The notes beneath the pieces were generated by a model. That model was not told the DNA's origin and did not search any database. It was given only the letters and a program-made list of their open reading frames with translations. Positions 52,325-62,742 of a stretch of DNA of 64,000 nucleotides are shown in pieces. A program made the position numbers and the translations under genes. The DNA is from Deltaproteobacteria bacterium (lineage in GTDB: Bacteria > Myxococcota_A > UBA9160 > UBA6930): positions 1 through 64,000 of the forward strand of contig JAJDAP010000061.1 of NCBI GenBank assembly GCA_029261795.1, written 5' to 3'. The first letter of the stretch is position 1; each line of letters starts with the position of its first letter.

Positions 52325-52788
52325 TGCAATCGTACCCGGCGAGAAAGCGCAGCGAGGGTCTGACGCTCCTCGAACTGATGATCGCGATGGTCATCCTCTC
52401 GATCGGCCTGCTCGGTCTGTTGACCATGCAGATCGAGGCGATGAAGAGCGGCCGCGTCGGGAAGCACGTGACCGACGCTGCGCGAATCGCACAGGACCAG
52501 ATGGAGCAGCTGCAGAACCAGTCGTGGGTAGCCAGTGCGCCGACCGCGTGGACCGTGCCGACCCCGTTCCTGGGTCGGGTCGACGCCGTGAACCTCGCGG
52601 ACACCGTTGCGGCCCCGATCGGCCAGTCCATCGATCAAGCATTCAACGTTTCCTGGCGCATCGTCCAACTCGGCGCGATCACGGATCTTCGGCGCATCGA
52701 CGTGCGCGTGACGTGGGTCGAGCCCGCTGATATTCCAGGCATGCCGCCGCGACGTTATGCGGTGTCCAGCATGCGTTACAACCCGTAG
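52321..52788 (+). CDS. pilV: Minor pilin PilV
   Basis: 155 aa from ATG at 52321, overlapping the fimT stop (ATGA); a second ATG follows at 52324. Prepilin peptide RKRSEG-LTLLELMIAMVIL with Glu at +5, then SIGLLGLLTMQIEAMKSGR, the standard PilV N-terminus. The C-terminal half ends in a beta pattern (IDVRVTWVEPAD). Minor pilin that primes pilus assembly together with FimT, PilW and PilX. Confidence 0.9.
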   Translation: MMQSYPARKRSEGLTLLELMIAMVILSIGLLGLLTMQIEAMKSGRVGKHVTDAARIAQDQMEQLQNQSWVASAPTAWTVPTPFLGRVDAVNLADTVAAPIGQSIDQAFNVSWRIVQLGAITDLRRIDVRVTWVEPADIPGMPPRRYAVSSMRYNP

Positions 52789-52796
52789 GAGTCTCC

Positions 52797-53894
52797 GTGA
52801 AGTACCGCCAGGGTTTCACGCTCATGGAAGTGATGGTGTCGGCCGCCGTGCTGGGCATCATCATGTTCTATCTGACCGACATGCTCGTGCAGCAGAGCCG
52901 GACCTACGCCGTCGTCGACGACGTTCACGAAGCGCAGCAGAGCCTTCGCGCGATTGCGGACCTGCTCGAACGTGAAGCTCGCTCGACGGGCATGCTGGTG
53001 CGCGAAGGCGGCGCGGCCTGCGGCATCGACAACGACGTCAATGGTTCGGACATCCTCTTTTTGACGGATTTCGATGCCCTCGACCCGACCGACGTGACCG
53101 AAGCCGGGCTGGGCCTGGACGTTCAGGCCGGCTTCAACCCCGGTGCCCTGAATACCCTGACGTTGCTCGGCCGCGCCCTCGAGCCGGATCCCGCCGACGT
53201 CATGTACGACAACTCGACACCGCTCAACGGGACCGCGGATAGTGACTTCTTCTGGCCCGGTGCCGGAATCGGCGGCGGCATCATCGTCACCGACAAGAGC
53301 AACCCGGATCGTGGGGCGCGCTGCGGCGTCATTACCCAGGTCGCGCCTGCCGGGGCCAGCAATCTCTCGGTCGGGGTCGACTGGGGCGTCAGCATTGGCG
53401 GCGTTCCGTACGCGCCGAACAATAATCTCGCCGCGATCATCCCGGGCATGGCCGCGCCGAGTCTCATTGCGATTCCCGCGCATGCCTACCTGATCGATCG
53501 CTCGGTCGCGGGCCGACCGCGGCTGTGGCGCGACGGTGTGGTGCTCGCCGATGATGTCGAGGATCTCCAGATCGCCTACTTCCACGACGCCAACGGCAAC
53601 GACACCTTCGATCCGGGGGAGTGGAGCGGGGATACCGCCGCGACCCCCTACGCGGCGAACGCGCTCGACAACTCCGAGCTCCGCGCGCTCCGCTTCAACC
53701 TGGTCGTGCGCACGGCTGAGCAAGATCCGGACGTCTTCCAGAACCCCAACCTGGCATTCGGCGTGGTGCAGCCTATCGAGAACTCGAACGTTCTGGCCGG
53801 CCCCGCCGATGGCTTCCGACGACGCATCTATACGCGCACGATCCGGCCGCGCAACATCGGTCTGCGCGGAGCGGCGGCCGCGTCTTCTCTGTGA
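52797..53894 (+). CDS. pilW: Minor pilin PilW
   Basis: 365 aa from GTG at 52797 (TAGGAG upstream). Leader MKYRQG-FTLMEVMVSAAVLG with Glu at +5. The head is large, as in PilW. It contains two Asp/Asn-rich loops: DNDVNGSDIL (near 77) and HDANGNDTFDPGEWSGD (near 262), both like Ca2+ loops. Last residues RPRNIGLRG. Its stop overlaps the next gene's alternative GTG start. Confidence 0.9.
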   Translation: MKYRQGFTLMEVMVSAAVLGIIMFYLTDMLVQQSRTYAVVDDVHEAQQSLRAIADLLEREARSTGMLVREGGAACGIDNDVNGSDILFLTDFDALDPTDVTEAGLGLDVQAGFNPGALNTLTLLGRALEPDPADVMYDNSTPLNGTADSDFFWPGAGIGGGIIVTDKSNPDRGARCGVITQVAPAGASNLSVGVDWGVSIGGVPYAPNNNLAAIIPGMAAPSLIAIPAHAYLIDRSVAGRPRLWRDGVVLADDVEDLQIAYFHDANGNDTFDPGEWSGDTAATPYAANALDNSELRALRFNLVVRTAEQDPDVFQNPNLAFGVVQPIENSNVLAGPADGFRRRIYTRTIRPRNIGLRGAAAASSL

Positions 53895-53902
53895 GGTCCA
53901 AG

Positions 53903-54442
53903 ATGAAGCGAGTTTCCACGATGAATCCGAATCGACGCCACCAAGGTGGCGCGGCCATGTTCGTGGCCGTGCTGATGTTGGTCCTGATGGGTGCCCTCGG
54001 CCTCGCGGCCCTCGAAGGGGCCAGCCAGGATCGCCAGATCGCGGGTTTCCAGAATCGTTCGGACAATGCGTTCTACGCCGCGGAAGCGGCGGTCGCCCAG
54101 GCGCGTCAGTTGGTTCGCGATGACTCCGCGCCGAACGCGGCGGGGAAGCTCGTCGCGGCAAACCTCGCGGATGTCGCGCTCTACGACCGAGAGGGTGCGC
54201 TTCCGCGATACGGGCCGGATCAGGCGATGCTCGCCGTGAATCCCACCGGAATTCTCGATCTGAACAAGACCGGCCCGGTACCCGGCGTGGACGGCCGCGT
54301 CGGTGGAGCCGGGCTCACGGTTCGTTATTTCCAGATCAATGTGCAGGGGACGAGCCCGCAGGCCGGCTTCGGCCTTGACGGGCGCGCCTCGACCGCACGC
54401 ATCGAGACCATCGAAGCCAAGGTCGGAGCCAGCGGATACTGA
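53903..54442 (+). CDS. pilX: Minor pilin/assembly protein PilX
   Basis: 179 aa from ATG at 53903, with GAGG 6 nt upstream; an in-frame GTG at 53891 overlapping the pilW stop is an alternative. PilX pattern: RRHQGGAAMFVAVLMLVLMGALGLAALE (no canonical Glu at +5), then DRQIAGFQNRSDNAFYAAEAAVAQAR, typical of PilX N-terminal domains. Last in the minor-pilin series before the lipoprotein gene. Confidence 0.85.
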   Translation: MKRVSTMNPNRRHQGGAAMFVAVLMLVLMGALGLAALEGASQDRQIAGFQNRSDNAFYAAEAAVAQARQLVRDDSAPNAAGKLVAANLADVALYDREGALPRYGPDQAMLAVNPTGILDLNKTGPVPGVDGRVGGAGLTVRYFQINVQGTSPQAGFGLDGRASTARIETIEAKVGASGY

Positions 54443-54469
54443 CCGAACGCGGTCGCAAGGAGGGGGATC

Positions 54470-55486
54470 ATGAAGTCGACGACACGGGTGGCACTCGGGC
54501 TCTTGAGCCTGGGCGCGGCGGCAATGGCACTCGGTTGCGGGGGTGACTCGGACTCGACGGCACCGGTGACCCGCGCGATGGGTGATGTCGATCAGCAACT
54601 GAACGGCAGCGACGAGCCCTTCGATACGGAAGGGGGCAACGCGGCCCCGGTCATCCGCAACGTCGAGATCGATCCGCGATCTGCCGTCTCGGGCCAGCCG
54701 CTGCGGGCCGTGGTGGACAGCTGGGACCCGGATGGTGACTACGTGCGCCTGAGCATCTCCTGGTATCTGAACGGCCAGCTCATCGCCGAAGGCCAGCCCA
54801 CGGTCACGATCGACAAGGTCGATCGTGAGGACCGCATCGAAGTTCGTGTGTCCGGTTCCGATGGCAGGCTGGAGAGCCGTGTCGAGACGGCCCGGGTCGG
54901 GGCTGGCAATCGCGCTCCCTACATGACGCGCGTCTACGTAACGCCGGACAACCAACTGATCCGCCGGGGTGAACGCCTGATGGCGCACCCGGAGGGGTCG
55001 GATCTCGACAACGACGAGCTCAGCTTCAGCTACCGCTGGTTGGCGAATGGGCGGGTCGTTTCGCGCGATCGCGAACTCGACACCGCGAAGCTCAAGCGCG
55101 GCGACAAGGTCGTGGCGGAAGTGGTGGCCAACGACGGCCAGGCAGACTCCCTCGCGAAGCGAAGCTACGAGATCGAGATGTCGAACTCGCCGCCAGTGAT
55201 CACCGTGTTGCCGAAGCTCGAGGTACTCGATGGCGAGCTCCGCTACGTCTTCAAGGCCACCGATGCCGATGGCGACCGGAACCTCCGGTTCTGGGTCGAG
55301 GACGGCCCGGCGGGCATGCAGATGGACTCACTCTCCGGGGAGCTTCGCTGGAAGCCGAGAGCGGACCAGGCCGGGGTGCATCCCGTCCAGGTGGGTGTGA
55401 AGGATGGCTTCGGGGATGGCACCCAGTTCGAGTTCCAGGTGACGGTGAATGCCGACGCCGGCGCACCCCCCGCCTCAGCACGTTAG
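54470..55486 (+). CDS. Predicted lipoprotein with Ig/cadherin-like repeats, pilus-tip cluster
   Basis: 338 aa, ATG at 54470 after AAGGAGGGGG. Signal peptide with lipobox MALG-C (Cys near 23), followed by GGDSDS. Three or so beta-sandwich units follow with acidic turns DPDGDYVRLSISW, DLDNDELSFSYRW and DADGDRNLRFWVE, as in PKD/cadherin-like repeats that bind Ca2+. The end has GELRWKPRADQAGVHPVQV, an Ig-like (He_PIG/cadherin) sandwich. I know no named pilus gene of this type. It lies between pilX and pilY1 and so may anchor or guard the pilus tip complex. Confidence 0.75.
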   Translation: MKSTTRVALGLLSLGAAAMALGCGGDSDSTAPVTRAMGDVDQQLNGSDEPFDTEGGNAAPVIRNVEIDPRSAVSGQPLRAVVDSWDPDGDYVRLSISWYLNGQLIAEGQPTVTIDKVDREDRIEVRVSGSDGRLESRVETARVGAGNRAPYMTRVYVTPDNQLIRRGERLMAHPEGSDLDNDELSFSYRWLANGRVVSRDRELDTAKLKRGDKVVAEVVANDGQADSLAKRSYEIEMSNSPPVITVLPKLEVLDGELRYVFKATDADGDRNLRFWVEDGPAGMQMDSLSGELRWKPRADQAGVHPVQVGVKDGFGDGTQFEFQVTVNADAGAPPASAR

Positions 55487-55490
55487 GCGC

Positions 55491-55506
55491 TGCGCAATTC
55501 CTTGCA
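55491..55506 (+). promoter_or_regulatory. Weak -24/-12-like site before pilY1
   Basis: TGCGCAATTCCTTGCA has a good -12 (TTGCA) and the right spacing, but the -24 dinucleotide is GC and not GG. It also contains TGCGCAA, half of the palindrome at 51516. It lies in the 180-bp leader of pilY1. A second promoter for pilY1 is possible but weakly supported. Confidence 0.3.
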
Positions 55507-55666
55507 GGCCCGCACCGGCTTGCGGTGCATTCGCCTTCGTTCCCATCGGGGACGAGATAGAAAGCCGAGCAATTACAGACAGTTGAAGGATCAGCGGCGT
55601 TGGGCACGAGGCTTGCTACTGGAAGCTTCGAGCGAATCACGCACTCGATCGATCCGGGAGACCGAC

Positions 55667-58600
55667 ATGCTTCGACCCCACCTCAAACTAGCCTCCATCG
55701 CCCTCGCGCTGGTCTTCGCCCTTTCGGGCGCGGCCTCGGCACAGTCGACGGACGACACGGCGCTCTTCTCGACCGTCGTTCCGCCCAACGTCATGTTGCA
55801 GGTCGACAACTCGGGCTCGATGCACCACGTCGTCTGGCACCCGAACTACGATCCGAGCTCGAACCCGAGCTGCAACTACTTCACGGATACGCGGAGCTAC
55901 TTCGTGGGCCCCTTCACATCGGACAACTTTCCGAACGGCGGAAGCGACTCCACGTTCCGGGACGGGACGTACGCAATCTCCGGTAGCGGCTGCGTCAACA
56001 CGGCCCGCAACATCTTTGCGGACCCGGTGGTCACGGCATCGATCAACTGGACGCGCTGGAGTGGCCACTACCTCAACTGGTATTACAGCGCGGTTTCCGA
56101 CCCGGACTACTCCGACATCATCTCCTCCACGAATGGCACCAACTCGCCCTGTCTCGGAGGCGGGAGCTATTCGCTCTACCGTCGGTCGCGCGTGACCGCG
56201 GCCAAGAACGTGCTGCGTGACGTGATCTGCCAGGTGAATGCGGCCGGTGCCGTCCGCTTCGGTCTGGCGCAGTTCCGCCGCGGCGGCGATCCGCACGGCG
56301 GCTACATCACGGTTCCGATCAACGATTATCTGGATTCCGCGGGCAATCCCAACGTCTACACGCTGAACGGCCAGACCCAGAGCCACGGCGATCACCTCGA
56401 TGACGCCATCGACCAGCTCACCGGCGAGGCGTGGACGCCGCTCGCCGAGACGCTGTTCCAGGTCTACACCTACTTCATGAGCCGCACGGCGGCGGATCGA
56501 CCCGCCGGAGCGACGAGTGGGACCTTCCCCGAGTACGAGTATACGACCAGCACCGCCGCTGCCAGCGGCGGACCGTTCAGCAGTGCCGGTACGCCCACGG
56601 TTCCCGACAGCCCAGTGCAGTTCGATTGCCAGAAGAACTTCGTCATCGTCATCACGGATGGTGAGTCGACCAAGGACGACTTCGATACCGATAGCCAGTC
56701 CACGGACCAGGGCTTCTCGAACTTCGGGAACCTGATCGGCGACTACCACAATGATTCCGAAGTGGAGACCGGTCAGCCGAGCGAGGGCAGTCTCTGGCTC
56801 GACGATATCGCCAAGTTCATGCAGAACGTGGACTTCCGTCCCGACATGCCCGACCCGAACGGCTTCCCGCAGGTGATCGACGTCTACACGGTGGGCTTCA
56901 CCACGTCGCCAGCAGCGAACGCCTTGCTCTCGAAGACGGCCACGAACGGCAACGGTCAGTTCTACTTCAGCCGCGACCCGGACAAGCTCGCGAGCGACAT
57001 CATCGCCGCGGTCAGCGACATCGTGCAGAAGTCGCAGTCGTTCACGGCCGCAACCGTTCCCGCCGCGCGTACTTCCGCGGGCGGCAAGTTCTACACCTCC
57101 TTGTTCGTGCCTTCGGCCCAGGATTCGTTCTGGGAAGGACACCTGCGCAGCTGGGAAATCACACTGCTCGGGCACATCCACGACAAGAACGGCACCTGTG
57201 CCGTGAGCGACCCAGAGCAGCCGAACGAATGCTCGCTCGGGCCGTTCAAGCCGACGGCGGTTCCGTTCTGGGATTCGGGCAACGTGATCTCGGCGCGCAC
57301 GCCGTCCTCGCGCAAGCTGTTCACCACCAAGCTCAATGCCTCGGGTGTCTCGACCAAGGTGCGCTTCGACAACGCCAACATGTTGCCGGCCGACCTCGGG
57401 CTCGCGGTGGCGGACATTCCGACCTACGACTACCTGCCGCATCCGGCACCGGCGAACGCGACTGCACTCTCCGGGCTCGTGGTCGACAACGTGCGGGGTT
57501 GCGAACTCGGTACGGGCGGCCCCGGCTGCTTGAAGCGGCCGTGGTTGCTCGGCGACATGTTCCACTCGGACCCGATCGTGGTGGGTGGAGTGCCCAACGG
57601 CGTTTCGGAGCCCGGGCACGGCGCGTTCCACGCGACCCATGCCACCCGCGACAAGATGATCATTGCGGGCGCCAACGATGGCTTCATGCGCTTCATCGAC
57701 GCCGGGGTATGGAGTCTCGCAGCGGTGCCGCCGGCCTATGGCCAGGGTACGGGTGACGAGGTCGCGGGTTTCATGCCCTACGCGGCGCGTCAGAACGCCA
57801 AGGAGCTGGCCCGCGACACCGGAACACGGGACTTCTATACCGTGGACGGGTCGCCGCGCGTTGCCGATGTCTGGTTCTACGCGAGCCCGACCATCAACAC
57901 GCACCTGACCAACGGAACGGATTGGCGCACGGTCCTCGCGAGCGGCATGCGGCAGGGCGGTCGAGAGATCTTCGCCCTCGATATCACCGATCCTTCGCGT
58001 CCGGTGGCTACGGCATGCCCGAATACGCGGAGCCCCTCGGATTCCGGTTACCCCTGTTACCTGTGGGAGTTCCCGCGCGAGAACGCGCCCGCCGCCGAGA
58101 AGGCACTGATGGGCGAGACCTGGTCCGAACCGATCATCACCAAGATCCGCGTTTCCGTGAACGGGAACGACAACGGTGGTGCCGGCTTCGACCGCTGGGT
58201 GGCGATCGTGGGCGCAGGCTACGACCCGAGCGGCGACCCGAACGATTGGGCGTCCTACGACGCACTCGCGACCCAGGGTCGGGCGATCTTCGTGATCGAC
58301 ATCCAGACGGGCGAGGTCATCGCCAAGAAGGAGTTCGACGCGTCGGCCACGGTTGCCAGCAGCACCGACCCGACCACGGTTGCCTACAGTTCGCTCAACC
58401 CGGAACGCAGCATGCACTACGCATTCGCTGCAACGCCCGCGGTCTTCGACCTGGACGGAAATGGTTATGCGGATACCGTCTACATTCCCGACCTCGGCGG
58501 AAACGTCTGGAAGTGGTCGATCGAGGGCATCGCTCACGACTCGGTGAACAGCTCTACCAAGGACTACGATCAGAACTCGAACTGGGAATTCAGCAAGTTC

Positions 58601-59329
58601 TTCAGTGCCCCCACCCACCTCGATGTGGGGACGGGCCTTCGCTACTGGAAGAGCTTCTTCTTCGGCCCGAGCGGCACGGTGAAGAGCGGCAGGCTCTGGC
58701 TGGCGCTGGGCTCCGGCGAGCGCACGCACCTCCAGTTCCCGGGCCTGCCGGCAACCACCGCTGAGAACAACCGGCTCTACGCGCTCATCGATGTCGATCC
58801 GCTGAACTCGATCAATGTGGCGCCCGCGGTGGCCGAGACGGACCTGGTGAACCTGACGACGGGGACGGGCTGTCCGGATCTCTCGGCGACCAAGGGCTTC
58901 TACTTCGTGGGCACCGATGGAGAGAAGTTCATCACCGAGACGGACATCTTCTTCTTCATCGCCTTCGCGGCCTCGTACTCGCCGACCGTGTCTGTATCGC
59001 CGTGCTCGGCGAACGGTACGGCCTCGCTGTACGCCTTCCGCATCTACTGCGGGGAGGGGGTCTTCACCGATCCCGGCAGCGGCAGCACGGTGACGAGCGT
59101 GCAGATCGGGGACGGTATGCCGACGGCGCCGAAGATCACGATCTCGACGGACCCGTCCGGCAAGCATACGGTCGTGGTCAACAACCAGAATGGCGACCTG
59201 ATCGACCCGAGCCGACCGAAGTGCACGGCGCCCCCGTGCACCACGTCGTGCGACAAGGCCGTGAACCCCAACTGCCCGCTACCGCCGGACTTCCCCACGA
59301 CGGGACAGATGTACTGGCGGGAGTTCTAG
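55667..59329 (+). CDS. pilY1: Pilus tip adhesin PilY1
   Basis: 1220 aa from ATG at 55667 (GGGAG 7 nt upstream). Signal peptide 1-25 (ALALVFALSGAASAQ). N-terminal von Willebrand A-like domain with MIDAS-type VDNSGSM (near 46-51) and FVIVITDGESTKDDFDTDS (near 325). The C-terminal beta-propeller begins near 680 and has VFDLDGNGYADTVYIPDLGG (near 927), the PilY1 calcium loop. PilY1 sits at the pilus tip, binds surfaces and controls retraction. The last 40 residues hold five Cys (CTAPPCTTSC; NPNC) and end MYWREF. Confidence 0.93.
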   Translation: MLRPHLKLASIALALVFALSGAASAQSTDDTALFSTVVPPNVMLQVDNSGSMHHVVWHPNYDPSSNPSCNYFTDTRSYFVGPFTSDNFPNGGSDSTFRDGTYAISGSGCVNTARNIFADPVVTASINWTRWSGHYLNWYYSAVSDPDYSDIISSTNGTNSPCLGGGSYSLYRRSRVTAAKNVLRDVICQVNAAGAVRFGLAQFRRGGDPHGGYITVPINDYLDSAGNPNVYTLNGQTQSHGDHLDDAIDQLTGEAWTPLAETLFQVYTYFMSRTAADRPAGATSGTFPEYEYTTSTAAASGGPFSSAGTPTVPDSPVQFDCQKNFVIVITDGESTKDDFDTDSQSTDQGFSNFGNLIGDYHNDSEVETGQPSEGSLWLDDIAKFMQNVDFRPDMPDPNGFPQVIDVYTVGFTTSPAANALLSKTATNGNGQFYFSRDPDKLASDIIAAVSDIVQKSQSFTAATVPAARTSAGGKFYTSLFVPSAQDSFWEGHLRSWEITLLGHIHDKNGTCAVSDPEQPNECSLGPFKPTAVPFWDSGNVISARTPSSRKLFTTKLNASGVSTKVRFDNANMLPADLGLAVADIPTYDYLPHPAPANATALSGLVVDNVRGCELGTGGPGCLKRPWLLGDMFHSDPIVVGGVPNGVSEPGHGAFHATHATRDKMIIAGANDGFMRFIDAGVWSLAAVPPAYGQGTGDEVAGFMPYAARQNAKELARDTGTRDFYTVDGSPRVADVWFYASPTINTHLTNGTDWRTVLASGMRQGGREIFALDITDPSRPVATACPNTRSPSDSGYPCYLWEFPRENAPAAEKALMGETWSEPIITKIRVSVNGNDNGGAGFDRWVAIVGAGYDPSGDPNDWASYDALATQGRAIFVIDIQTGEVIAKKEFDASATVASSTDPTTVAYSSLNPERSMHYAFAATPAVFDLDGNGYADTVYIPDLGGNVWKWSIEGIAHDSVNSSTKDYDQNSNWEFSKFFSAPTHLDVGTGLRYWKSFFFGPSGTVKSGRLWLALGSGERTHLQFPGLPATTAENNRLYALIDVDPLNSINVAPAVAETDLVNLTTGTGCPDLSATKGFYFVGTDGEKFITETDIFFFIAFAASYSPTVSVSPCSANGTASLYAFRIYCGEGVFTDPGSGSTVTSVQIGDGMPTAPKITISTDPSGKHTVVVNNQNGDLIDPSRPKCTAPPCTTSCDKAVNPNCPLPPDFPTTGQMYWREF

Positions 59330-59338
59330 GAGATGGAC

Positions 59339-59668
59339 ATGAACAAGCGAACGATTCGAGCCGCAATGATCTCGGTAGCCGCCCTGCTGGTGGTTGGCCT
59401 GATGGGGGCGGGCGCGAGCGCGCAGGCGGGCTACAGCGATGCCTCCGTGCTGGTCGACAAGTTGAACGCGACATCGACATTGATCCTCGAGGAGGGCCAG
59501 CGCCTCACCGTGCGGTCAGATGCCGTGATCACGATGGATGGTGAGAAGATCTCGTTCGGCGCGATCCCGACACCGAAGCAGGCCCTGCCTGGCATCATCA
59601 TGGTCCAATGGGCGCCGAACTCCGACGGGTCGACCTCGAAGCTGCTGATCCGGAGATTCCTGGAGTAG
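59339..59668 (+). CDS. Small secreted protein downstream of pilY1, unknown
   Basis: 109 aa from ATG at 59339, 6 nt after GGAG at the pilY1 stop; an ATG at 59333 adds two residues. Signal peptide about 1-29 (AAMISVAALLVVGLMGAGASAQ). The mature part is about 80 residues with predicted beta-strands (ASVLVDKLNATSTLILEEGQ; VITMDGEKISFGAIPT) and no Cys. No family recognised. Last gene before a strong terminator, so it belongs to the pilus-tip operon. Confidence 0.75.
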   Translation: MNKRTIRAAMISVAALLVVGLMGAGASAQAGYSDASVLVDKLNATSTLILEEGQRLTVRSDAVITMDGEKISFGAIPTPKQALPGIIMVQWAPNSDGSTSKLLIRRFLE

Positions 59669-59694
59669 CGCGTCCACTCGCAAGACCGAAACGA

Positions 59695-59730
59695 GAAAGC
59701 CACGGCGACCCGCCGTGGCTTTCTTCGTTT
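59695..59730 (+). terminator. Rho-independent terminator of the pilus-tip operon
   Basis: A 13-bp perfect stem GAAAGCCACGGCG/CGCCGTGGCTTTC with loop ACC (59695-59723), followed by TTCGTTT. It is the clearest terminator in the window and closes the fimT-to-small-protein operon, 26 bases after the last stop. Confidence 0.9.
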
Positions 59731-59794
59731 GGCGGCGTGTGTTCGGAACGGCCCGACGCGGGGCTCCCGCAGCCTTGCGGCTGGGGGCGGCGCT

Positions 59795-61162
<1,368 letters not shown>

Positions 61163-61402
61163 GGGAGGCCTCTTCGGCTTCGCCGTCATCGGAGATGAGC
61201 TGTACCGAAGGGTTCGGGCCCGATGCCGCCGAATCGGGGTGATGCGCGTTCGGGGGCGAGTGCTGCCAGTGAACTGAATGTGATCTGCCGCACTAGGCGA
61301 TTGCGGAAGGTGGCTCAAGTCCCCGGAACAGCAGGCCGATAGCCCTTTCGTCCGAGCAATTCTGCCCGGAGCACGCAACTGACCAGCGGGAGGGGAACGC
61401 GC

Positions 61403-61651
61403 GTGCCGAGTAATCAAGTCCAGCGCTATCGCGAGTCGATGATGATGAGCAAGGCGGAGTTGGCCCGAAAAGCCGGCCTGTCGACGCTCACCATCGATCG
61501 GATCGAAGCGGGCCGTCCCTGCCGGTTGGACACGAAACGCAAGATCCTGATCGCCCTCGGACTCCAGGTGTCCGATCGCGAAAAGATCTTCGGATCCATG
61601 ATGCCCGTGTTCTCGGGTCTCTCTGCTTCCGATGAAGCGGACCGGGCCTAG
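61403..61651 (+). CDS. Small HTH (XRE-type) protein at head of pilMNO
   Basis: 82 aa from GTG at 61403, 7 nt after GGGAGGGG. Helix-turn-helix at about 8-55: YRESMMMSKAELARKAGLST, LTIDRIEAGRPCRLDTKRKI, then LIALGLQVSDREKIFG. It is the Cro/C1 pattern with no sensor domain. It lies 23 bp upstream of pilM and so is likely co-transcribed; possible autoregulator of the pilMNO operon. Confidence 0.82.
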   Translation: MPSNQVQRYRESMMMSKAELARKAGLSTLTIDRIEAGRPCRLDTKRKILIALGLQVSDREKIFGSMMPVFSGLSASDEADRA

Positions 61652-61674
61652 GGCCCGAGGAGGAAGACAACACC

Positions 61675-62742
61675 GTGCTTTTCTCGTTTGGAAAGACCAA
61701 GTCAATCGTCGGTCTCGACATCGGCTCTTCGTCCGTCAAGGCCGTCGAGTGTGCTGTTCGGGGCAAGGGTGTGGAACTCAGCAAGGTGGGCATCGCCCAG
61801 TTGCCTGCTGAGGCCATCGTCCAGGGTGCCTTCCTCAATTCCGGTGCGATCACGGAAGCGATTCAGGAAGCCATCGAATCCGCGGACATCAAGGTGAAGA
61901 ACGTCGCCACCGCGGTTTCGGGCCACTCCGTGATCGTCAAGAAGATCAGCCTGCCCACGATGACGCGCGAAGAACTCGAAGAGTCGATTCGCTGGGAAGC
62001 CGAGCAGTACATCCCCTTCGATATCAACGAGGTGAACCTCGATTTCCAGATCCTGGAAGGAGCGGATCTCGAAGGCCAGATGGACGTGCTTCTGGTTGCC
62101 GCGAAGAAGGATCTCATCGACGACTACGTGCACGTCATCAGCGATGCTGGGCTCACGCCCTCGGTGATCGATGTGGCCGCCTTCGCCGTCGAGAACGCTT
62201 TCGATGCGAACTACGACTCGGACCCCGAGGAAGTGGTCGCGCTGGTCAACATCGGTTCCCAGGTGGTGAACATCAACATCATCGCCGGGGGCTCGCCGGC
62301 CTTCACCCGCGACATCTCGACCGGTGGATCGGTCTACACCGAAGAGATCCAGAAGGCGCTCTCGGTCTCCTGGGAGGAAGCCGAGCGCATGAAGATCGGC
62401 GGCGTCGGCCCGGAGAACAGCCAGGACGTCGTTCCCCAGGAAGTCGAGGACGCGATGCGGAACGTCACCGACACCGTGTTGGGTGAGATCAGCCGTTCCC
62501 TCGATTTCTTCTCGGCCACGGCCGCCGAGAGCCGAATCAGCCGGGTGATCCTGTCCGGGGGCGGCTCCAAGGTTTCCGGCCTCGAGGCGGCCTTCCAGGG
62601 CAAGACGAACCTTCCGGTGGAGCGCATCAACCCGCTCGCACGGGTCGCTCCCTCGTCGCGTCTGGATGCCGAGTTCCTCGAAGACGCAGGACCTTCACTC
62701 GCGGTGAGCCTCGGTCTCGCCCTGCGAAGGATGGACGACTAA
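61675..62742 (+). CDS. pilM: Pilus assembly ATPase-like protein PilM
   Basis: 355 aa from GTG at 61675 with AGGAGGAAG upstream. Actin-like fold: GLDIGSSSVKAVECAVRGKG near 12-31, VSGHSVIVKKI, RWEAEQYIPFDINEVNLDF and ILSGGGSKVSGL near 299. It sits on the cytoplasmic side and binds the N-terminus of PilN. Its TAA overlaps the pilN ATG by one base. Confidence 0.95.
   Translation: MLFSFGKTKSIVGLDIGSSSVKAVECAVRGKGVELSKVGIAQLPAEAIVQGAFLNSGAITEAIQEAIESADIKVKNVATAVSGHSVIVKKISLPTMTREELEESIRWEAEQYIPFDINEVNLDFQILEGADLEGQMDVLLVAAKKDLIDDYVHVISDAGLTPSVIDVAAFAVENAFDANYDSDPEEVVALVNIGSQVVNINIIAGGSPAFTRDISTGGSVYTEEIQKALSVSWEEAERMKIGGVGPENSQDVVPQEVEDAMRNVTDTVLGEISRSLDFFSATAAESRISRVILSGGGSKVSGLEAAFQGKTNLPVERINPLARVAPSSRLDAEFLEDAGPSLAVSLGLALRRMDD

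Noticed and set aside
55688-59167. Very long open frame antisense to pilY1 (over 1100 codons)
   Set aside because: It is the codon-bias shadow of a GC-rich gene. Its translation is Arg/Gly/Val-rich without domains, while the plus-strand frame encodes a clear PilY1.
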